A DNA stretch of 64,000 bases from Moritella sp. Urea-trap-13 (GCF_002836355.1 NZ_PJCA01000037.1:62001-126000), one strand, 5' to 3'; counted from the first letter of the stretch, positions 23,601 through 33,226 are shown. The notes: a model not told the origin generated them from the letters alone. Translations and numbers: made by a program.

Positions 23601-23826
23601 TAACAGAAGCTAGCAGCTTAGCAGTATTCATCGCATCAGACTCTAAGTCTTGAACATACTCACTTAGCTCTGCAGAGGACATCGAAAGCATGGATAAGGT
23701 CTGTTCTGTCGCGATTTTTTTACTAAAATGATACTGCAGCGATACCGCAACTATCGTGGTTAATATTGTCGCAAGTAAAAACATCCCACCCACGGTAAAG
23801 CGAAGTGAAAACTTAGTCTGTTTCAT
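20626..23826 (-). CDS. Membrane sensor: Cache-like and substrate-binding domains, HAMP, split HD-GYP phosphodiesterase
   Basis: The 1066-residue product appears to be a c-di-GMP phosphodiesterase controlled by periplasmic ligands. An N-terminal helix (11-31) precedes a Cache-like region (40-270) with PTERPWYIT. A type-3 solute-binding domain follows (300-520; GYAIDVMMLIADMTG, LKGKKVAISSG). A second helix (586-609) leads into a HAMP-like segment. The output domain has AGHCNRVPELG (688-698), HDCGK (734-738) and HHETLKGTGYP (951-961). About 160 residues, rich in charged helix, are inserted between HD and GYP. The C-terminus repeats YLKPEQLDEVDIN and YLQPQQIDETDLN. It is a single gene between relA and mazG, an uncommon place for such a protein. 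Ligand and activity are unknown. Confidence 0.85.
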   Translation of the reverse strand: MKQTKFSLRFTVGGMFLLATILTTIVAVSLQYHFSKKIATEQTLSMLSMSSAELSEYVQDLESDAMNTAKLLASVSRTVDMATGEIDIRNILAESMVDNPLFYSIYIGSADNNFYQVINLNSSPLVRKKLLTEKSDRWVVIKITGSKEQRIRETYYYDDAFLLRELKATKSNYFPTERPWYITSNLDVVSKTKPYLFQHLKITGQTYSLAFTSKQGNKETHVLGIDIVLSSLAKKLSVSALNLGENSDVESFIYLKSGDVIASNRKNNDEIKIPVAKPLDLSPAQERILSSTMPIKMSNQNDWAPIDFTASGQPKGYAIDVMMLIADMTGIDFEFINGFSWAELVNKYKDGSLDGLHSLQHSNASNIVGIYSEPLYDLPFSFVTKDNRSDIRSYAELKGKKVAISSGWSIVPLLRRDFPSVELIEYPTLKAGFESVALGETYALLDSRAVLNAGLTQYFYQDLQLHQEVKTLNAGYSSTFHIVLNPKYDALIPIINLAIRNISQAQRQALKSKWMDNLGLMTGDIMIPYPELLILAKQKNLYGKIIERQIDGQARFVYISPIDVDASEFFTVIIPKEVIYSDVTKRVAVSIGITISIMLLILPLAWIFGGPIVRPIYQLRLQAQKIKNREYDSVEIVDTRIKEIWELSKSFTEMSLVLKKHEEAQEEFLEAFIKLIAQAIDDKSPYTAGHCNRVPELGMMLAEAAEQSNSRLFKDFKFTNVDEKREFRIAAWLHDCGKITTPEYIVDKGSKLETNYNRIHEIRARFEILWRDAEITALKQQLTTPADKVTIDAELVSKQQQLTDDFEFIATSNVGGEFMSNDKIARVKALSSQTWLRHFDDRLGLSPVEELAKVSASSILPAVEQLLSDKPEHIIKRERNVEFDPKHGIKMDVPEHQYNLGEIYNLTISRGTLTPEDRYKINEHMISTIKMLENLPFPPELSRVPRYASTHHETLKGTGYPRKLAAEDLSIPERILVIADIFEALTASDRPYKKAKPVSVAVDIMYKMALDQHLDIELFKLFLQSGTHVKYAQEYLKPEQLDEVDINKYLQPQQIDETDLNKKLTA

Positions 23827-24027
23827 TGTAGTTCATCCCTAAATACAATTACTGATACTTTTATAAAATACATTAAACTATTAAAATAGTTTATCTAAAC
23901 TAAATATAGTTGAAATTATATCTATCAACAATTCTATTTATAGAAGTAAATAATTGAATTTTAAAGAAATAAAAATCTGGCGTAACGATACTACCTTTAC
24001 TATCGAGTCATTAAAATGAGAATGTAA

Positions 24028-24061
24028 AAAAGCCAGTATTGCGCTAACAATACTGGCTTTT
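24028..24061 (-). terminator. Terminator downstream of relA
   Basis: AGCCAGTATT and AATACTGGCT pair across an 8-nt loop, flanked by A and T runs, 33 bp after the relA stop. It separates relA from the HD-GYP gene. Confidence 0.88.
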
Positions 24062-24093
24062 ACTATCATTACATGAGGTTATTACACTAACGA

Positions 24094-26340
24094 CTATTTT
24101 AAGCGTTTAGCGTAAATAACCCCTTTCACTTGACTCATGCGGTTAGTCAAATGACTGAGCGTATCAATATTAAATAGCTCGATATTGATTTCCAGTGTCG
24201 CCGTTTGCAGCTTGGCATCGGTACGGGTGTTCATACCAACAACATGAATGCGGTCGTTGGCAAAAATAGTGGTTAAGTCACGCAATAATCCACTGCGATC
24301 ACTAGCATGCACCACCAAGGTCACACCGTAACCACCACTAAAGTCACCGCCCCAAACCGCATCAATAATACGTTCTGGCTGGCGATTACTTAAATCAGCA
24401 TATTGTAAGCAGCCATTGCGATGGATAGAAATACCACGACCTTGGGTGATATACCCAACAATGTCATCGCCCGGGATCGGCTGACAACAATTGGCAATAT
24501 GGGTCATCAAATTACCCATGCCTTCAACAACGATATGATCTTTGCTGCGTTTCTTTTTCGGCTGATTTTGCGATTTTAGTACTTGTTGATCAACTAGCTC
24601 TAACGCCAGTTTATCTTCTTCCTCGGCGCTCGGTTGTAACAACAATACTTTAATGTGATTAATAACTTGGTTAAGGCGTGCATCACCACTACCGACCTGG
24701 GCTAATAAATCTTCTAAAGTGTTGGAGTTAAAACGTTCAAACGCACAGTTCGCATCAGACAACTGCAAGCCAAGTTTGTGTAACTCGCCTTCTAGCATGT
24801 CTTTACCCGAGGCTACATTCTTATCACGGTCCATACGCTTAAAGTAAGTGTTAATCTTAGCGCGAGCACGCGCAGACTTTACATACCCTAAGTTTGGTAA
24901 TAACCAATCGCGACTGGGATTGGGATTTTTCTGCGTGATAATGTCAATCTGATCGCCAGTTTGCAGCTCGTAAGTAAACGGCACAATACGGCCACTGATC
25001 TTGGCACCAATACAGCGATGACCCACCATACTATGTACATAGTAAGCAAAATCTAACGGTGTTGAGCCTTGCGGCATATCAACCACATCGCCTTTTGGGG
25101 TGAACACATAGACACGATCATCAAATACCTGACTGCGTAACTCATCAACTAAGCTACCGCTTTCAGCCATATCATCTTGCCATGCGAGTAACTTACGTAG
25201 CCAAGCAATCTTCTCTTCGTAGCTGCCTTTTTTGGTCGTATCAGCGCCTTCTTTGTAGCGCCAATGGGCAGCAACACCTAACTCGGCATCATCATGCATT
25301 TGTTTGGTACGGATCTGCACTTCAACCGCTTTATTCTCGTCGCCAACAGTAACAACTGTATGGATCGACTGGTAACCATTGGCTTTCGGATTCGCCACGT
25401 AATCATCAAATTCACTGGGAATAGGACGGAATAAGTTATGGATAACACCTAATGCCGCATAGCAATCTTGTAACTCAGCAGCGATCACTCGTACCGCACG
25501 CACGTCATAAAGGCCGGTGAAATCCAAGTTTTTCTTCTGCATCTTTTTCCAGATACTATAGATATGCTTAGGACGACCATACACTTCAACACGGCCGCCA
25601 GCTGCTTCTACACCCTCTTTAACTTGTGATACAAAGCTGTCGATAAACTCTTCACGGTCGATACGACGTTCAAGTAACAACTTAGCTATTTGCTTATACG
25701 TATCAGGATGAGAATAGCGGAACGAAAGATCTTCCAGTTCCCATTTCAACTGACCAATACCTAAACGGTTGGCTAATGGGGAATAGATATCCGCAATTTC
25801 TTTTGCTGCCAGAACGCGTTCTTCTTCAGAAGCATTCTTAACTTGGCGAAGATGACAAATACGTTCCGCTAACTTGATCACAATGGCACGCACATCATCA
25901 ACAATCGCCATCAACATACGGCGCAGGTTATCAACTTGCGTTTCTGATGGTTTTTGTGATTTTGCTTGTAGGGTGCGGATCGCATCCATTTCAACAACAG
26001 CCACTAATAGCGGTAATAATTTGCTACCAAATAAGCTTTCAATTTGCTCATTATCATATAATTTGGCATTAAAAAATGGATACAACAAAGCGACCTTTAA
26101 GGTCTCCATGTCCATATCCATCGTCATTAATATCTCGATCATTTCCACCCCGTAAGCAAGCAACGGGAAACGGAAATCAGCTTCATCATCGAGGGATTCA
26201 GCTGCTTCTTTTAATGCTAATTGAGAATATAACTCAAATAATTCATCTTGCTCTGTCGAGGTGAGTGCTAACGAAGACGTCCAAGTCTTCGCATCAAAGT
26301 CTTCCGGGTTGGTCAAATGAGAATCACGTACCGCAACCAT
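24094..26340 (-). CDS. relA: (p)ppGpp synthetase RelA
   Basis: RelA makes the alarmone (p)ppGpp on ribosomes stalled with uncharged tRNA. The product has 748 residues (E. coli 744). The N-terminal hydrolase domain is degenerate: the HD position reads ALLYPFFNAK, so it should be synthetase-only, unlike SpoT. The synthetase domain has GRPKHIYSIWKKM, LYDVRAVRV and NPKANGYQSIHTVV. Then follow TGS (VYVFTPKGDVVDMPQGSTP), the zinc-finger CCQPIPGDDIVGY and a C-terminal ACT domain. rlmD lies 38 bp upstream on the same strand, as in E. coli. A terminator follows. Confidence 0.99.
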   Translation of the reverse strand: MVAVRDSHLTNPEDFDAKTWTSSLALTSTEQDELFELYSQLALKEAAESLDDEADFRFPLLAYGVEMIEILMTMDMDMETLKVALLYPFFNAKLYDNEQIESLFGSKLLPLLVAVVEMDAIRTLQAKSQKPSETQVDNLRRMLMAIVDDVRAIVIKLAERICHLRQVKNASEEERVLAAKEIADIYSPLANRLGIGQLKWELEDLSFRYSHPDTYKQIAKLLLERRIDREEFIDSFVSQVKEGVEAAGGRVEVYGRPKHIYSIWKKMQKKNLDFTGLYDVRAVRVIAAELQDCYAALGVIHNLFRPIPSEFDDYVANPKANGYQSIHTVVTVGDENKAVEVQIRTKQMHDDAELGVAAHWRYKEGADTTKKGSYEEKIAWLRKLLAWQDDMAESGSLVDELRSQVFDDRVYVFTPKGDVVDMPQGSTPLDFAYYVHSMVGHRCIGAKISGRIVPFTYELQTGDQIDIITQKNPNPSRDWLLPNLGYVKSARARAKINTYFKRMDRDKNVASGKDMLEGELHKLGLQLSDANCAFERFNSNTLEDLLAQVGSGDARLNQVINHIKVLLLQPSAEEEDKLALELVDQQVLKSQNQPKKKRSKDHIVVEGMGNLMTHIANCCQPIPGDDIVGYITQGRGISIHRNGCLQYADLSNRQPERIIDAVWGGDFSGGYGVTLVVHASDRSGLLRDLTTIFANDRIHVVGMNTRTDAKLQTATLEINIELFNIDTLSHLTNRMSQVKGVIYAKRLK

Positions 26341-26378
26341 GTCTTAATTCCTAACAAGATAAAATTTAAAAATACGCG

Positions 26379-27713
26379 TTAAACGCGTTCAAATAACGCC
26401 ATTGACTCGACATGCCCCGTTTGTGGGAACATATCAATCATACCAAGGCGTGTTAATTTATAATGCTTTGCCATCAACAACTTCGAGTCTCGCGCTAATG
26501 TTGCTGGATTGCAAGATACATAGACAATTTTCTGCGCTTTTAGTTTATGTAAATATTGCACTGTTTCAGCAGCACCTGCGCGGGCAGGATCTAATAATAC
26601 TTTATCGAAACTGTTTCTTGCCCAGGCTAATTTAGAAAAATCAGCCGATAAGTCCGCTTTAAAGAATTGTGCATTATCGACGTTGTTGGCGATCGCATTG
26701 ACTTGTGCTTGACGCACCATCTCATCAATACCTTCAACACCGACAACGGAATGACATAAACGCGCAACGGGCAAACTAAAGTTACCACCACCGCAGAACA
26801 AATCTAACACCTTGTCTTCAGGGTTTAAATCGAGCCAATCGAGTGCTTGCGCTACCATTTGGTTATTAACCACAGGATTCACTTGAATAAAGTTGCCAGG
26901 GGTAAAGCTTAACTTAAATTCACCATCGGCCAATTGATACCATGCAGCAGGCGTATCAGGGGTTAATTTAACCACTGAATCTGTCTCAGGTTGCAGATAA
27001 ATACTCAATTGCTGTTCACTGGCAAAAGCTTGCAGTAAACCTTGGTCTTTATCATTTAACGGTTTCAAGATACGCAGCAAACAAATAATACCTGAATCAA
27101 CCGCAAACAACTCGATATGACCTAAATCACGACGTACTGTAAGCGTAGCAAGTAATTTACGCAGTGGTTGGATCAATGCAGACAAAGCAGGTACTAATAC
27201 CGGACACTGCTCAATCGCCACCAGTGATTTACTGTTACGTTCACGAAAGCCAAATACCAATTGCTTGGCTTTACGATCAAACATCACACTTAAACGGGCA
27301 GTACGGCGATATTCCCATGGCTGGGATAAAATCGGTTCGGCAAATTCAATATCATCACTCTTACTGAATTTTTGTAACAAACTAAACAGGGCGGTCTGCT
27401 TATAATCAGCCTGATCGTGGCTATCGAGTATTTGTAAACTACAACCACCGCACGTTGCATAATGCGGGCAAGCAGGTGCAATTCTTTGCGCAGATGGGGA
27501 CAATACTTTTCTTAATGTCGCTTTGGCATATTGCTTTTTTTGCTCAATAATATTTACTGATACTTGCTCACCTGGTAGTCCACCAGCAACAAATACTGCT
27601 TTGCCATCAAGACGACCCAAACCTAGACCTTGGTGATCTAGCTTCTCAATAGTGATCTCAACCGCTTTACTCGGAATTTTCTGTACTTTTTTTGCTTTAT
27701 AAATTTGCGCCAT
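26379..27713 (-). CDS. rlmD: 23S rRNA (uracil-1939-C5) methyltransferase RlmD
   Basis: RlmD methylates U1939 of 23S rRNA using SAM. The product has 444 residues from the ATG at 27713; an upstream TTG adds four residues and is less likely since MAQIYKAKK matches the E. coli start. An N-terminal TRAM domain comes first. Iron-sulfur cluster cysteines are in CPHYATCGGC, with a fourth in EQCPVLVP. The methyltransferase domain has VLDLFCGGGNFSLP, LLDPARAGA and the catalytic VYVSCNPATLARD. It is divergent from barA and co-directional with relA, the conserved barA/rlmD-relA layout. Confidence 0.98.
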   Translation of the reverse strand: MAQIYKAKKVQKIPSKAVEITIEKLDHQGLGLGRLDGKAVFVAGGLPGEQVSVNIIEQKKQYAKATLRKVLSPSAQRIAPACPHYATCGGCSLQILDSHDQADYKQTALFSLLQKFSKSDDIEFAEPILSQPWEYRRTARLSVMFDRKAKQLVFGFRERNSKSLVAIEQCPVLVPALSALIQPLRKLLATLTVRRDLGHIELFAVDSGIICLLRILKPLNDKDQGLLQAFASEQQLSIYLQPETDSVVKLTPDTPAAWYQLADGEFKLSFTPGNFIQVNPVVNNQMVAQALDWLDLNPEDKVLDLFCGGGNFSLPVARLCHSVVGVEGIDEMVRQAQVNAIANNVDNAQFFKADLSADFSKLAWARNSFDKVLLDPARAGAAETVQYLHKLKAQKIVYVSCNPATLARDSKLLMAKHYKLTRLGMIDMFPQTGHVESMALFERV

Positions 27714-27831
27714 ATTGATATACAACTATTGCCTATGTCATCATTAGGGTATTATTCTAACCTGCTTTCCCGCTTTATACTTTAAATAACTTCGTAGATG
27801 GCATTAAACCCGACACCAATAAGATGACTTT

Positions 27832-30567
27832 ATGACTAAATACGGGCTTCGTGCCAAAGTAATGTCGCTGACGATTTTACCGACTGTTTTAATCGGTACG
27901 TTATTAGCCAGCTATTTCACCTTTAACCGTTATCAGCAATTAGAAACGGTGCTTATTGAGCAAGGTGTTAATATTATTGAACCACTGGCGATTGCAAGTG
28001 AGTACGGTATGTTGCAAAACAGCCGTGAATCACTGAAAAAGCTGCTCGGTTTAACCCATCGCAAGTTTGCCCCCACAATTAAAAGTATCGCCATTTTTGA
28101 TACCAATAATAAACTCTTTGTAACCAGTAATTATCACCGTAATTTTTCTGTGCTGAAGAACCCCGACAACAGCAAACTGCCAGAAACAACACAAGTCGAA
28201 GTACTCGATGATTACATTATTTTGCGCTCTCCTATTATTGCCGAAATTGACAATGATAACTTCCCACTAAGCTTAGAAAATCCGGAACAGATCCTCGGTT
28301 ATTTATCCATCCAACTGATCCGTGACAAAGCGATATTGCTGCAATACCGTGATACCACGGTCTCGGTGTTTATTGTGTTACTGGGTTTCTTTACTGCGCT
28401 TATCTTCTCTTGGCGATTAGTTAAAAACGTCACCCAACCCATTACTGACATGGTGACTGTGGTCGATAGGATCAGAGAGGGTCGACTCGATGCCCGAGTC
28501 ACCGGAGATCACACTGGTGAGTTAGCCCTGCTCAAGAATGGTATTAACTCGATGGCCAAATCACTATCGGCTTATCATGAGGAGATGCAGCAAAATATTG
28601 ATCAAGCAACCTCAGATTTAAGGGAAACCTTAGAGCAGATTGAGATCCAAAACATTGAATTGGATATGGCAAAAAAACGGGCGCAAGCTGCTGCACGGGT
28701 TAAATCTGAATTCTTGGCGAACATGAGTCATGAGTTGAGGACGCCGCTTAACGGGGTGATTGGTTTCTCTCGTCAGTTATTAAAAACATCACTGAGCCCG
28801 AATCAAACCGATTACTTGCAGACCATTGAAAAGTCCGCCAAGAACTTACTCAATATTATTAATGATATTCTCGATTTCTCTAAGCTTGAAGCCGGTAAGC
28901 TAACGTTAGAACAGATACCCTTTAACCTGCGTGACACCATTGAAGAAGCAGCGATATTATTAGCGCCAACCGTGCATGATAAAGGTCTCGAATTATCACT
29001 GCATGTCGATAAGAATGTACCTGATGGTATTATTGGTGACCCATTCCGTTTCCAACAAGTGATCACCAATTTACTCGGTAATGCGATCAAATTCACTGAA
29101 AACGGTAATATTGATATCCATATCGAATTACTGGAATGGACCGGTAATAGTGTCACCATTCAAACTAATATCCGCGATACCGGTATTGGTATTTCAGAAC
29201 AACAACAAGCACAACTATTTCAAGCCTTTAATCAAGCTGACACCAGTATTTCCCGTCGTTATGGCGGTACCGGTTTAGGATTGGTTATTACCCAACGCTT
29301 AGTTGAATTTATGGGTGGTGAAATCTCGCTCGACTCTGACTTAGGTCAAGGCTCTAATTTTAAATTCTCACTGAAATTCAATGTCACCTCAAATTCATTA
29401 TCAGAGCCGCTACCGGTGAATGATTTTAAAGGTAAACAGGTCTTATTGTATGAAGTCGATAACTATTCTGCGCGCTCGTTAATATCGCTGCTTAATAGCT
29501 GGGAACTAGACGTATTACATTGTGCCAATGATGCTGAATGGCAACACTATATTAATCAACCTTACTATTGTGTTGTTATTGCCCAAAATGATGAAAGCAA
29601 GTTAACGCCTATGTATGACAAGATGAGTCAATGCCATGAGCTTAATGCCGCGGTCGTGGTATTAATTAATTCTTCTGACCCTTGCTTACAAGAAGAGATC
29701 ATTCGAGTGGGCGCAAAACATTGCCTGACTAAACCGTGTAACCACCGTAAATTAGTTAATGCATTGGCTTACTTAGATAAACCTAATGAACAGCCAATAG
29801 CACAGCTGAAGATTGAGAAACCCAAAGCCAAGATTGACCTGTCTATTTTGGCCGTCGACGATAATCCTGCGAATCTGAAATTAATTAGCGCTATGCTAGC
29901 CGATTCGGTGACCACCATTGAAACCTGTTCCAATGGTGCTGAAGCAGTGGCGAAAGCCAATCAAATGGACTTTGATATCATCTTTATGGATATTCAAATG
30001 CCAATCATGGACGGTATTAGCGCCTGTAAAGCGATCCGCTCTGGCACACGTAATCAGTCAACACCCATCATTGCTGTCACCGCACAGGCCATGAGTGGTG
30101 AACGCGATCGCTTGCTGAGTAAAGGCATGGACGACTACCTCACCAAACCCATTGATGAGTCAATTCTCAAGCGCACGCTACAACAATGGAGCAGTTCATC
30201 ACACGATAACACCACAGTGAAGAATCATATTCTAAATTGGCCACTGACCTTGCAACGTTCAATGGGTAAAGAGGACCTTGCGGTAGACATGTTAGAAATG
30301 TTTATCAATAGCCTGCCAGAGATCAGCGAACACCTTGAACAAGCACTCGCACGCAGCTTGTCACGCTCAGAATTTAAGAAGATCATTCATAAATTCCATG
30401 GTGGTGCAGCTTGTTGTGGGGTATTACCAATTCAGAATTTAGCCGATCAGATTGAACGCGGATTACGCAAAGGTGCTGAAATTGAAGATGTCGAGCCAGA
30501 GATTTTTGAATTACAGGAAGCCATTGAAACCGTGATTAAAGAAGCCCAGCCTTACTTACCAAATTAG
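27832..30567 (+). CDS. barA: Hybrid sensor histidine kinase BarA
   Basis: BarA phosphorylates the response regulator UvrY/GacA and so controls Csr small RNAs. The product has 911 residues. Two membrane helices (about 10-30 and 177-195) flank a periplasmic domain, then HAMP, a coiled coil, and HisKA with His300 in [13 protein letters not shown]. The ATPase has [17 protein letters not shown] and GGTGLGLVI. The first receiver-like domain (about 535-640) lacks the phosphoacceptor aspartate, as in E. coli. The second has [11 protein letters not shown]. The C-terminal HPt has the phosphohistidine near residue 856 ([12 protein letters not shown]). It is divergent from rlmD-relA, a conserved arrangement. 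Confidence 0.97.
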   Translation: MTKYGLRAKVMSLTILPTVLIGTLLASYFTFNRYQQLETVLIEQGVNIIEPLAIASEYGMLQNSRESLKKLLGLTHRKFAPTIKSIAIFDTNNKLFVTSNYHRNFSVLKNPDNSKLPETTQVEVLDDYIILRSPIIAEIDNDNFPLSLENPEQILGYLSIQLIRDKAILLQYRDTTVSVFIVLLGFFTALIFSWRLVKNVTQPITDMVTVVDRIREGRLDARVTGDHTGELALLKNGINSMAKSLSAYHEEMQQNIDQATSDLRETLEQIEIQNIELDMAKKRAQAAARVKSEFLANMSHELRTPLNGVIGFSRQLLKTSLSPNQTDYLQTIEKSAKNLLNIINDILDFSKLEAGKLTLEQIPFNLRDTIEEAAILLAPTVHDKGLELSLHVDKNVPDGIIGDPFRFQQVITNLLGNAIKFTENGNIDIHIELLEWTGNSVTIQTNIRDTGIGISEQQQAQLFQAFNQADTSISRRYGGTGLGLVITQRLVEFMGGEISLDSDLGQGSNFKFSLKFNVTSNSLSEPLPVNDFKGKQVLLYEVDNYSARSLISLLNSWELDVLHCANDAEWQHYINQPYYCVVIAQNDESKLTPMYDKMSQCHELNAAVVVLINSSDPCLQEEIIRVGAKHCLTKPCNHRKLVNALAYLDKPNEQPIAQLKIEKPKAKIDLSILAVDDNPANLKLISAMLADSVTTIETCSNGAEAVAKANQMDFDIIFMDIQMPIMDGISACKAIRSGTRNQSTPIIAVTAQAMSGERDRLLSKGMDDYLTKPIDESILKRTLQQWSSSSHDNTTVKNHILNWPLTLQRSMGKEDLAVDMLEMFINSLPEISEHLEQALARSLSRSEFKKIIHKFHGGAACCGVLPIQNLADQIERGLRKGAEIEDVEPEIFELQEAIETVIKEAQPYLPN

Positions 30568-30576
30568 GCTTATAAA

Positions 30577-30621
30577 CTCACGGCTGTATTGCACAACAGT
30601 GTTGTACAACACGGTCGTGAG
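30577..30621 (+). repeat. Imperfect 45-bp palindrome after barA, possible terminator
   Basis: CTCACG pairs with CGTGAG at the ends and TTGCACAAC with GTTGTACAA near the centre (one mismatch), around an AGT loop; the middle of the arms pairs poorly. It begins 9 bp after the barA stop. No clear T run follows, so its role as terminator is uncertain. Confidence 0.45.
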
Positions 30622-30660
30622 GTTATTACTGACTACAAAAAAGCATACTGGGTACTGTTG

Positions 30661-31542
30661 TTATCTTTCATCTACCGATGCTAATAACAGCTGATACAAC
30701 CCCTTCGCCGCAGGTCCGGCCTTTGCCCCTTTTGGCAAGGTGAGATGTAAAGGCACATGGTAACGATTTGAATACTCGACGTTAAGCACAACCACATTGG
30801 TATCCTTATGCTGCTCAACAATATGCTGCGGCAAACGACAATAACCCAAACCTTGCTTAACCGCCTGCCAAGCGTGATCGAAGTTATCGACCGTAATACG
30901 CTGACTCGACTTTAACCAACCGACATCGATATTATCTACCACGCCTAAATCACGAATGACAATTTGTCTATTAACCGTTAAATCAGCCAGACAAAGTTCA
31001 GCCTTATGTGCTAATGGATGCCCCTTCATGACCACTGGCAACATACTCACAGTGCCAAATGACTCACAGGGATAGTTAGTGATTGGGAAGTTAATAATAG
31101 AGATATCAGCTTGTTGCTCTTCAACCATACTAGTGGTCTTTGATAACGACGTTTCAACGATTTGAATAGACGTCGTACTATTTTGCGCAAGGAAAGTGGC
31201 CAACGGCCCATACAACCATTGTCGGTCGCAAAGATGATCAATGGCAATCACAATCTCAGATTCCACACCTTGGGTCAGCTGGGTACTTATTTCCTCTAAT
31301 GCTTGCGCTTGCTCAATCATCGACTGGGCTCTGCGTAATAACGACTTGCCATCATCAGTCAACACCGCACGCCGTCCTTTAATTTGAACAACCGATACGC
31401 CAAGTTGGTCTTCAAGCTTTTTAATTGCATAAATCAAGGTGGTATGGCTCTTATTCAATACTGTCGCGGCGGCTTGAATGCTTCCCGCCTTATCAACTTC
31501 AGATAAGGTCAGCCACTGATCTAATGTTGTCTTCAATCTCAT
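30661..31542 (-). CDS. LysR-family transcriptional regulator
   Basis: The product has about 293 residues. The N-terminal winged helix-turn-helix (about residues 4-62) reads AGSIQAAATVLNKSHTTLIY and IKKLEDQLGVSVVQ, typical of LysR. The remainder is a periplasmic-binding-like effector domain. The ATG at 31542 matches the usual LysR start (LKTTLDQWLTLSEV); a longer frame opens with TTG at 31593 but adds unrelated residues. Shine-Dalgarno signals are poor for both. It is divergent from ydhR across 150 bp, so it may control ydhR and the membrane-protein gene as well as itself. The inducer is unknown. Confidence 0.88.
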   Translation of the reverse strand: MRLKTTLDQWLTLSEVDKAGSIQAAATVLNKSHTTLIYAIKKLEDQLGVSVVQIKGRRAVLTDDGKSLLRRAQSMIEQAQALEEISTQLTQGVESEIVIAIDHLCDRQWLYGPLATFLAQNSTTSIQIVETSLSKTTSMVEEQQADISIINFPITNYPCESFGTVSMLPVVMKGHPLAHKAELCLADLTVNRQIVIRDLGVVDNIDVGWLKSSQRITVDNFDHAWQAVKQGLGYCRLPQHIVEQHKDTNVVVLNVEYSNRYHVPLHLTLPKGAKAGPAAKGLYQLLLASVDER

Positions 31543-31692
31543 CGGTCTATTTATTCCACAGTTATACGCAGTTTTATGAACTTTAACGTTCAATTTTTAT
31601 TGATATTATAGTGCCTATAACAAAGAACAAGCAAAGTATCCCGCTTACTCTTTATTTTACTCTGCGCATCAATACACAACTGGATATACAAA

Positions 31693-32010
31693 ATGCAAAA
31701 ATTATTACAAGTAGATTTCGATTTTACCGGCCCATTTGGTGATGAAATGTCAGCGATGTTGGTTGGACTAGCCGAATCGATAAACCACGAACCGGGTATG
31801 ATGTGGAAGATTTGGACTGAAAATAAAACCGCGCAATTAGGTGGTGGTATTTATCTGTTTGAGAATGAAGCCTATGCACAGGCTTATTTGAAGATGCATT
31901 CAGCCCGCTTAAAAGCGATGGGAGTAACAGAGATCAGAGGGCATATTTTCGATATCAACATACCGCTATCAAGTATTAATAACGCGCCGATGACAGGAGT
32001 ACTAGAATAA
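31693..32010 (+). CDS. ydhR: YdhR-family putative mono-oxygenase
   Basis: The product has 105 residues and resembles E. coli YdhR (101). Shared stretches are LLQVDFDFTGPFGD, LAESINHEPGMMWKIWTE, GGIYLF, HSARLKAMGV and the C-terminal FDINIPLSSIN. The fold is a dimeric ferredoxin-like alpha/beta barrel related to ABM/ActVA-Orf6 mono-oxygenases; the substrate is unknown. Its TAA stop overlaps the ATG of the next gene, so the two are translationally coupled. A LysR regulator is divergent upstream. Confidence 0.92.
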   Translation: MQKLLQVDFDFTGPFGDEMSAMLVGLAESINHEPGMMWKIWTENKTAQLGGGIYLFENEAYAQAYLKMHSARLKAMGVTEIRGHIFDINIPLSSINNAPMTGVLE

Positions 32011-32381
32011 TGAACAATAAAACCTTTTTAACTACACATGGCATTATTTATAGCATCTTTGCTTTAGCCTTGTTTTTCATCCCTGCTGTTATATGGCCCA
32101 TGTACGGGATAGAGCTGAACGACAAATATGCTTACTTCTTATCTCAACACACCAGTATTTTCTTAGGCGGGATAGCTGCGGTCAGTTTGTTACTGAGAGA
32201 GATCGAACCTGGGCACATCGCTAAAAAATTGTTTCAGGCACTGCTGATTAGCAATCTATTAGGTGTTTTGATCACCTTGTATGCGGGAGCAAAAGGACTG
32301 TTTGTTGGTTTCGGTTGGAGTGATCCAGTATTCTTTACCCTGCTTTCAATATTGAGTTATTACCAATTCAAAAAGCAGTAG
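32010..32381 (+). CDS. Small four-helix membrane protein coupled to ydhR
   Basis: The product has 123 residues with about four hydrophobic helices: near 10-30 (IIYSIFALALFFIPAVI), 46-62 (TSIFLGGIAAVSLLL), 75-93 (ALLISNLLGVLITLYAG) and 100-118 (GWSDPVFFTLLSIL). There is no signal peptide or metal motif. I cannot assign a function. It starts inside the ydhR stop (TAATG), so it is almost certainly co-translated with ydhR, and a strong terminator follows. A membrane partner for the YdhR enzyme is a plausible but unproven idea. Confidence 0.75.
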   Translation: MNNKTFLTTHGIIYSIFALALFFIPAVIWPMYGIELNDKYAYFLSQHTSIFLGGIAAVSLLLREIEPGHIAKKLFQALLISNLLGVLITLYAGAKGLFVGFGWSDPVFFTLLSILSYYQFKKQ

Positions 32382-32424
32382 TACAGGAACATGCACAATA
32401 CCAAAATAAGTAGTTTTAAAATCT

Positions 32425-32452
32425 AGACCAACGCCTTAGCGTTGGTCTTTTC
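32425..32452. terminator. Terminator between the ydhR unit and pdxJ
   Basis: AGACCAACGC and GCGTTGGTCT form a perfect 10-bp stem with loop CTTA, followed by TTTTC on the plus strand. On the minus strand the exit side is also T-rich, so it may serve pdxJ as well. Confidence 0.88.
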
Positions 32453-32475
32453 ACATGCATAGCGACGGTTATAAC

Positions 32476-33213
32476 CTAGCTGTTATTACGGGCTTCTTGC
32501 ATGATAGCTTGCATGTCTTTTACTGCTTTACCTAGACCATCAAATGCCGCGCGGGCGATGATGGCATGGCCGATATTCAATTCATAAATTTCAGGGATAG
32601 CCGCGATAGGCTGGACGTTATGGTAATGTAAGCCGTGACCTGCATTTACTTTCAAGCCGGCGTTATGTGCATAACTTACGCCTGCAGAAATCTTCTTCAA
32701 TTCCGCTTGTTGTTCAGACTCAGACTCAGCATCGGCATAAGCACCGGTGTGCACTTCAATGTACGGCGCACCACTGGCAACTGCGGCATCGATCTGTTCT
32801 TTGTCGGCATCAATAAATAACGATACAAGAATACCCGCTGCGCTTAAACGCGTCACAGCCTTGGTGATCTTGTCTTGCTGACCAAGGACATCCAAGCCAC
32901 CTTCAGTCGTCAGCTCTTCACGCTTTTCTGGTACTAAGCAAACAAACTCAGGTTTGATCTCACAAGCAATATCCAGCATCTCAGCTGTCACAGCCATTTC
33001 CAGATTCATCCGTGTTTGAATCGTTTCTTTCAATACACGAACATCACGATCGACAATGTGACGGCGATCTTCACGTAGATGCACCGTAATACCGTCTGCG
33101 CCGTTTAATTCCGCAACGGCAGCAGCATGTACAGGATCAGGGTAAGTCGTGCCGCGTGCTTGGCGTAAAGTAGCGATGTGGTCAATGTTGACACCTAAAA
33201 AGATCTTATTCAC
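32476..33213 (-). CDS. pdxJ: Pyridoxine 5'-phosphate synthase
   Basis: PdxJ condenses aminoacetone phosphate with deoxyxylulose phosphate in vitamin B6 synthesis. The product has 245 residues. Landmarks are [33 protein letters not shown], the Glu-containing [25 protein letters not shown], and the C-terminal [11 protein letters not shown] and [11 protein letters not shown]. The GTG start follows AAGGGA. It is the last gene of the lepA-lepB-rnc-era-recO-pdxJ run, 13 bp after recO. acpS, which follows pdxJ in E. coli, is not here. Confidence 0.98.
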   Translation of the reverse strand: MNKIFLGVNIDHIATLRQARGTTYPDPVHAAAVAELNGADGITVHLREDRRHIVDRDVRVLKETIQTRMNLEMAVTAEMLDIACEIKPEFVCLVPEKREELTTEGGLDVLGQQDKITKAVTRLSAAGILVSLFIDADKEQIDAAVASGAPYIEVHTGAYADAESESEQQAELKKISAGVSYAHNAGLKVNAGHGLHYHNVQPIAAIPEIYELNIGHAIIARAAFDGLGKAVKDMQAIMQEARNNS

Positions 33214-33226
33214 GTTTAATTCCCTT

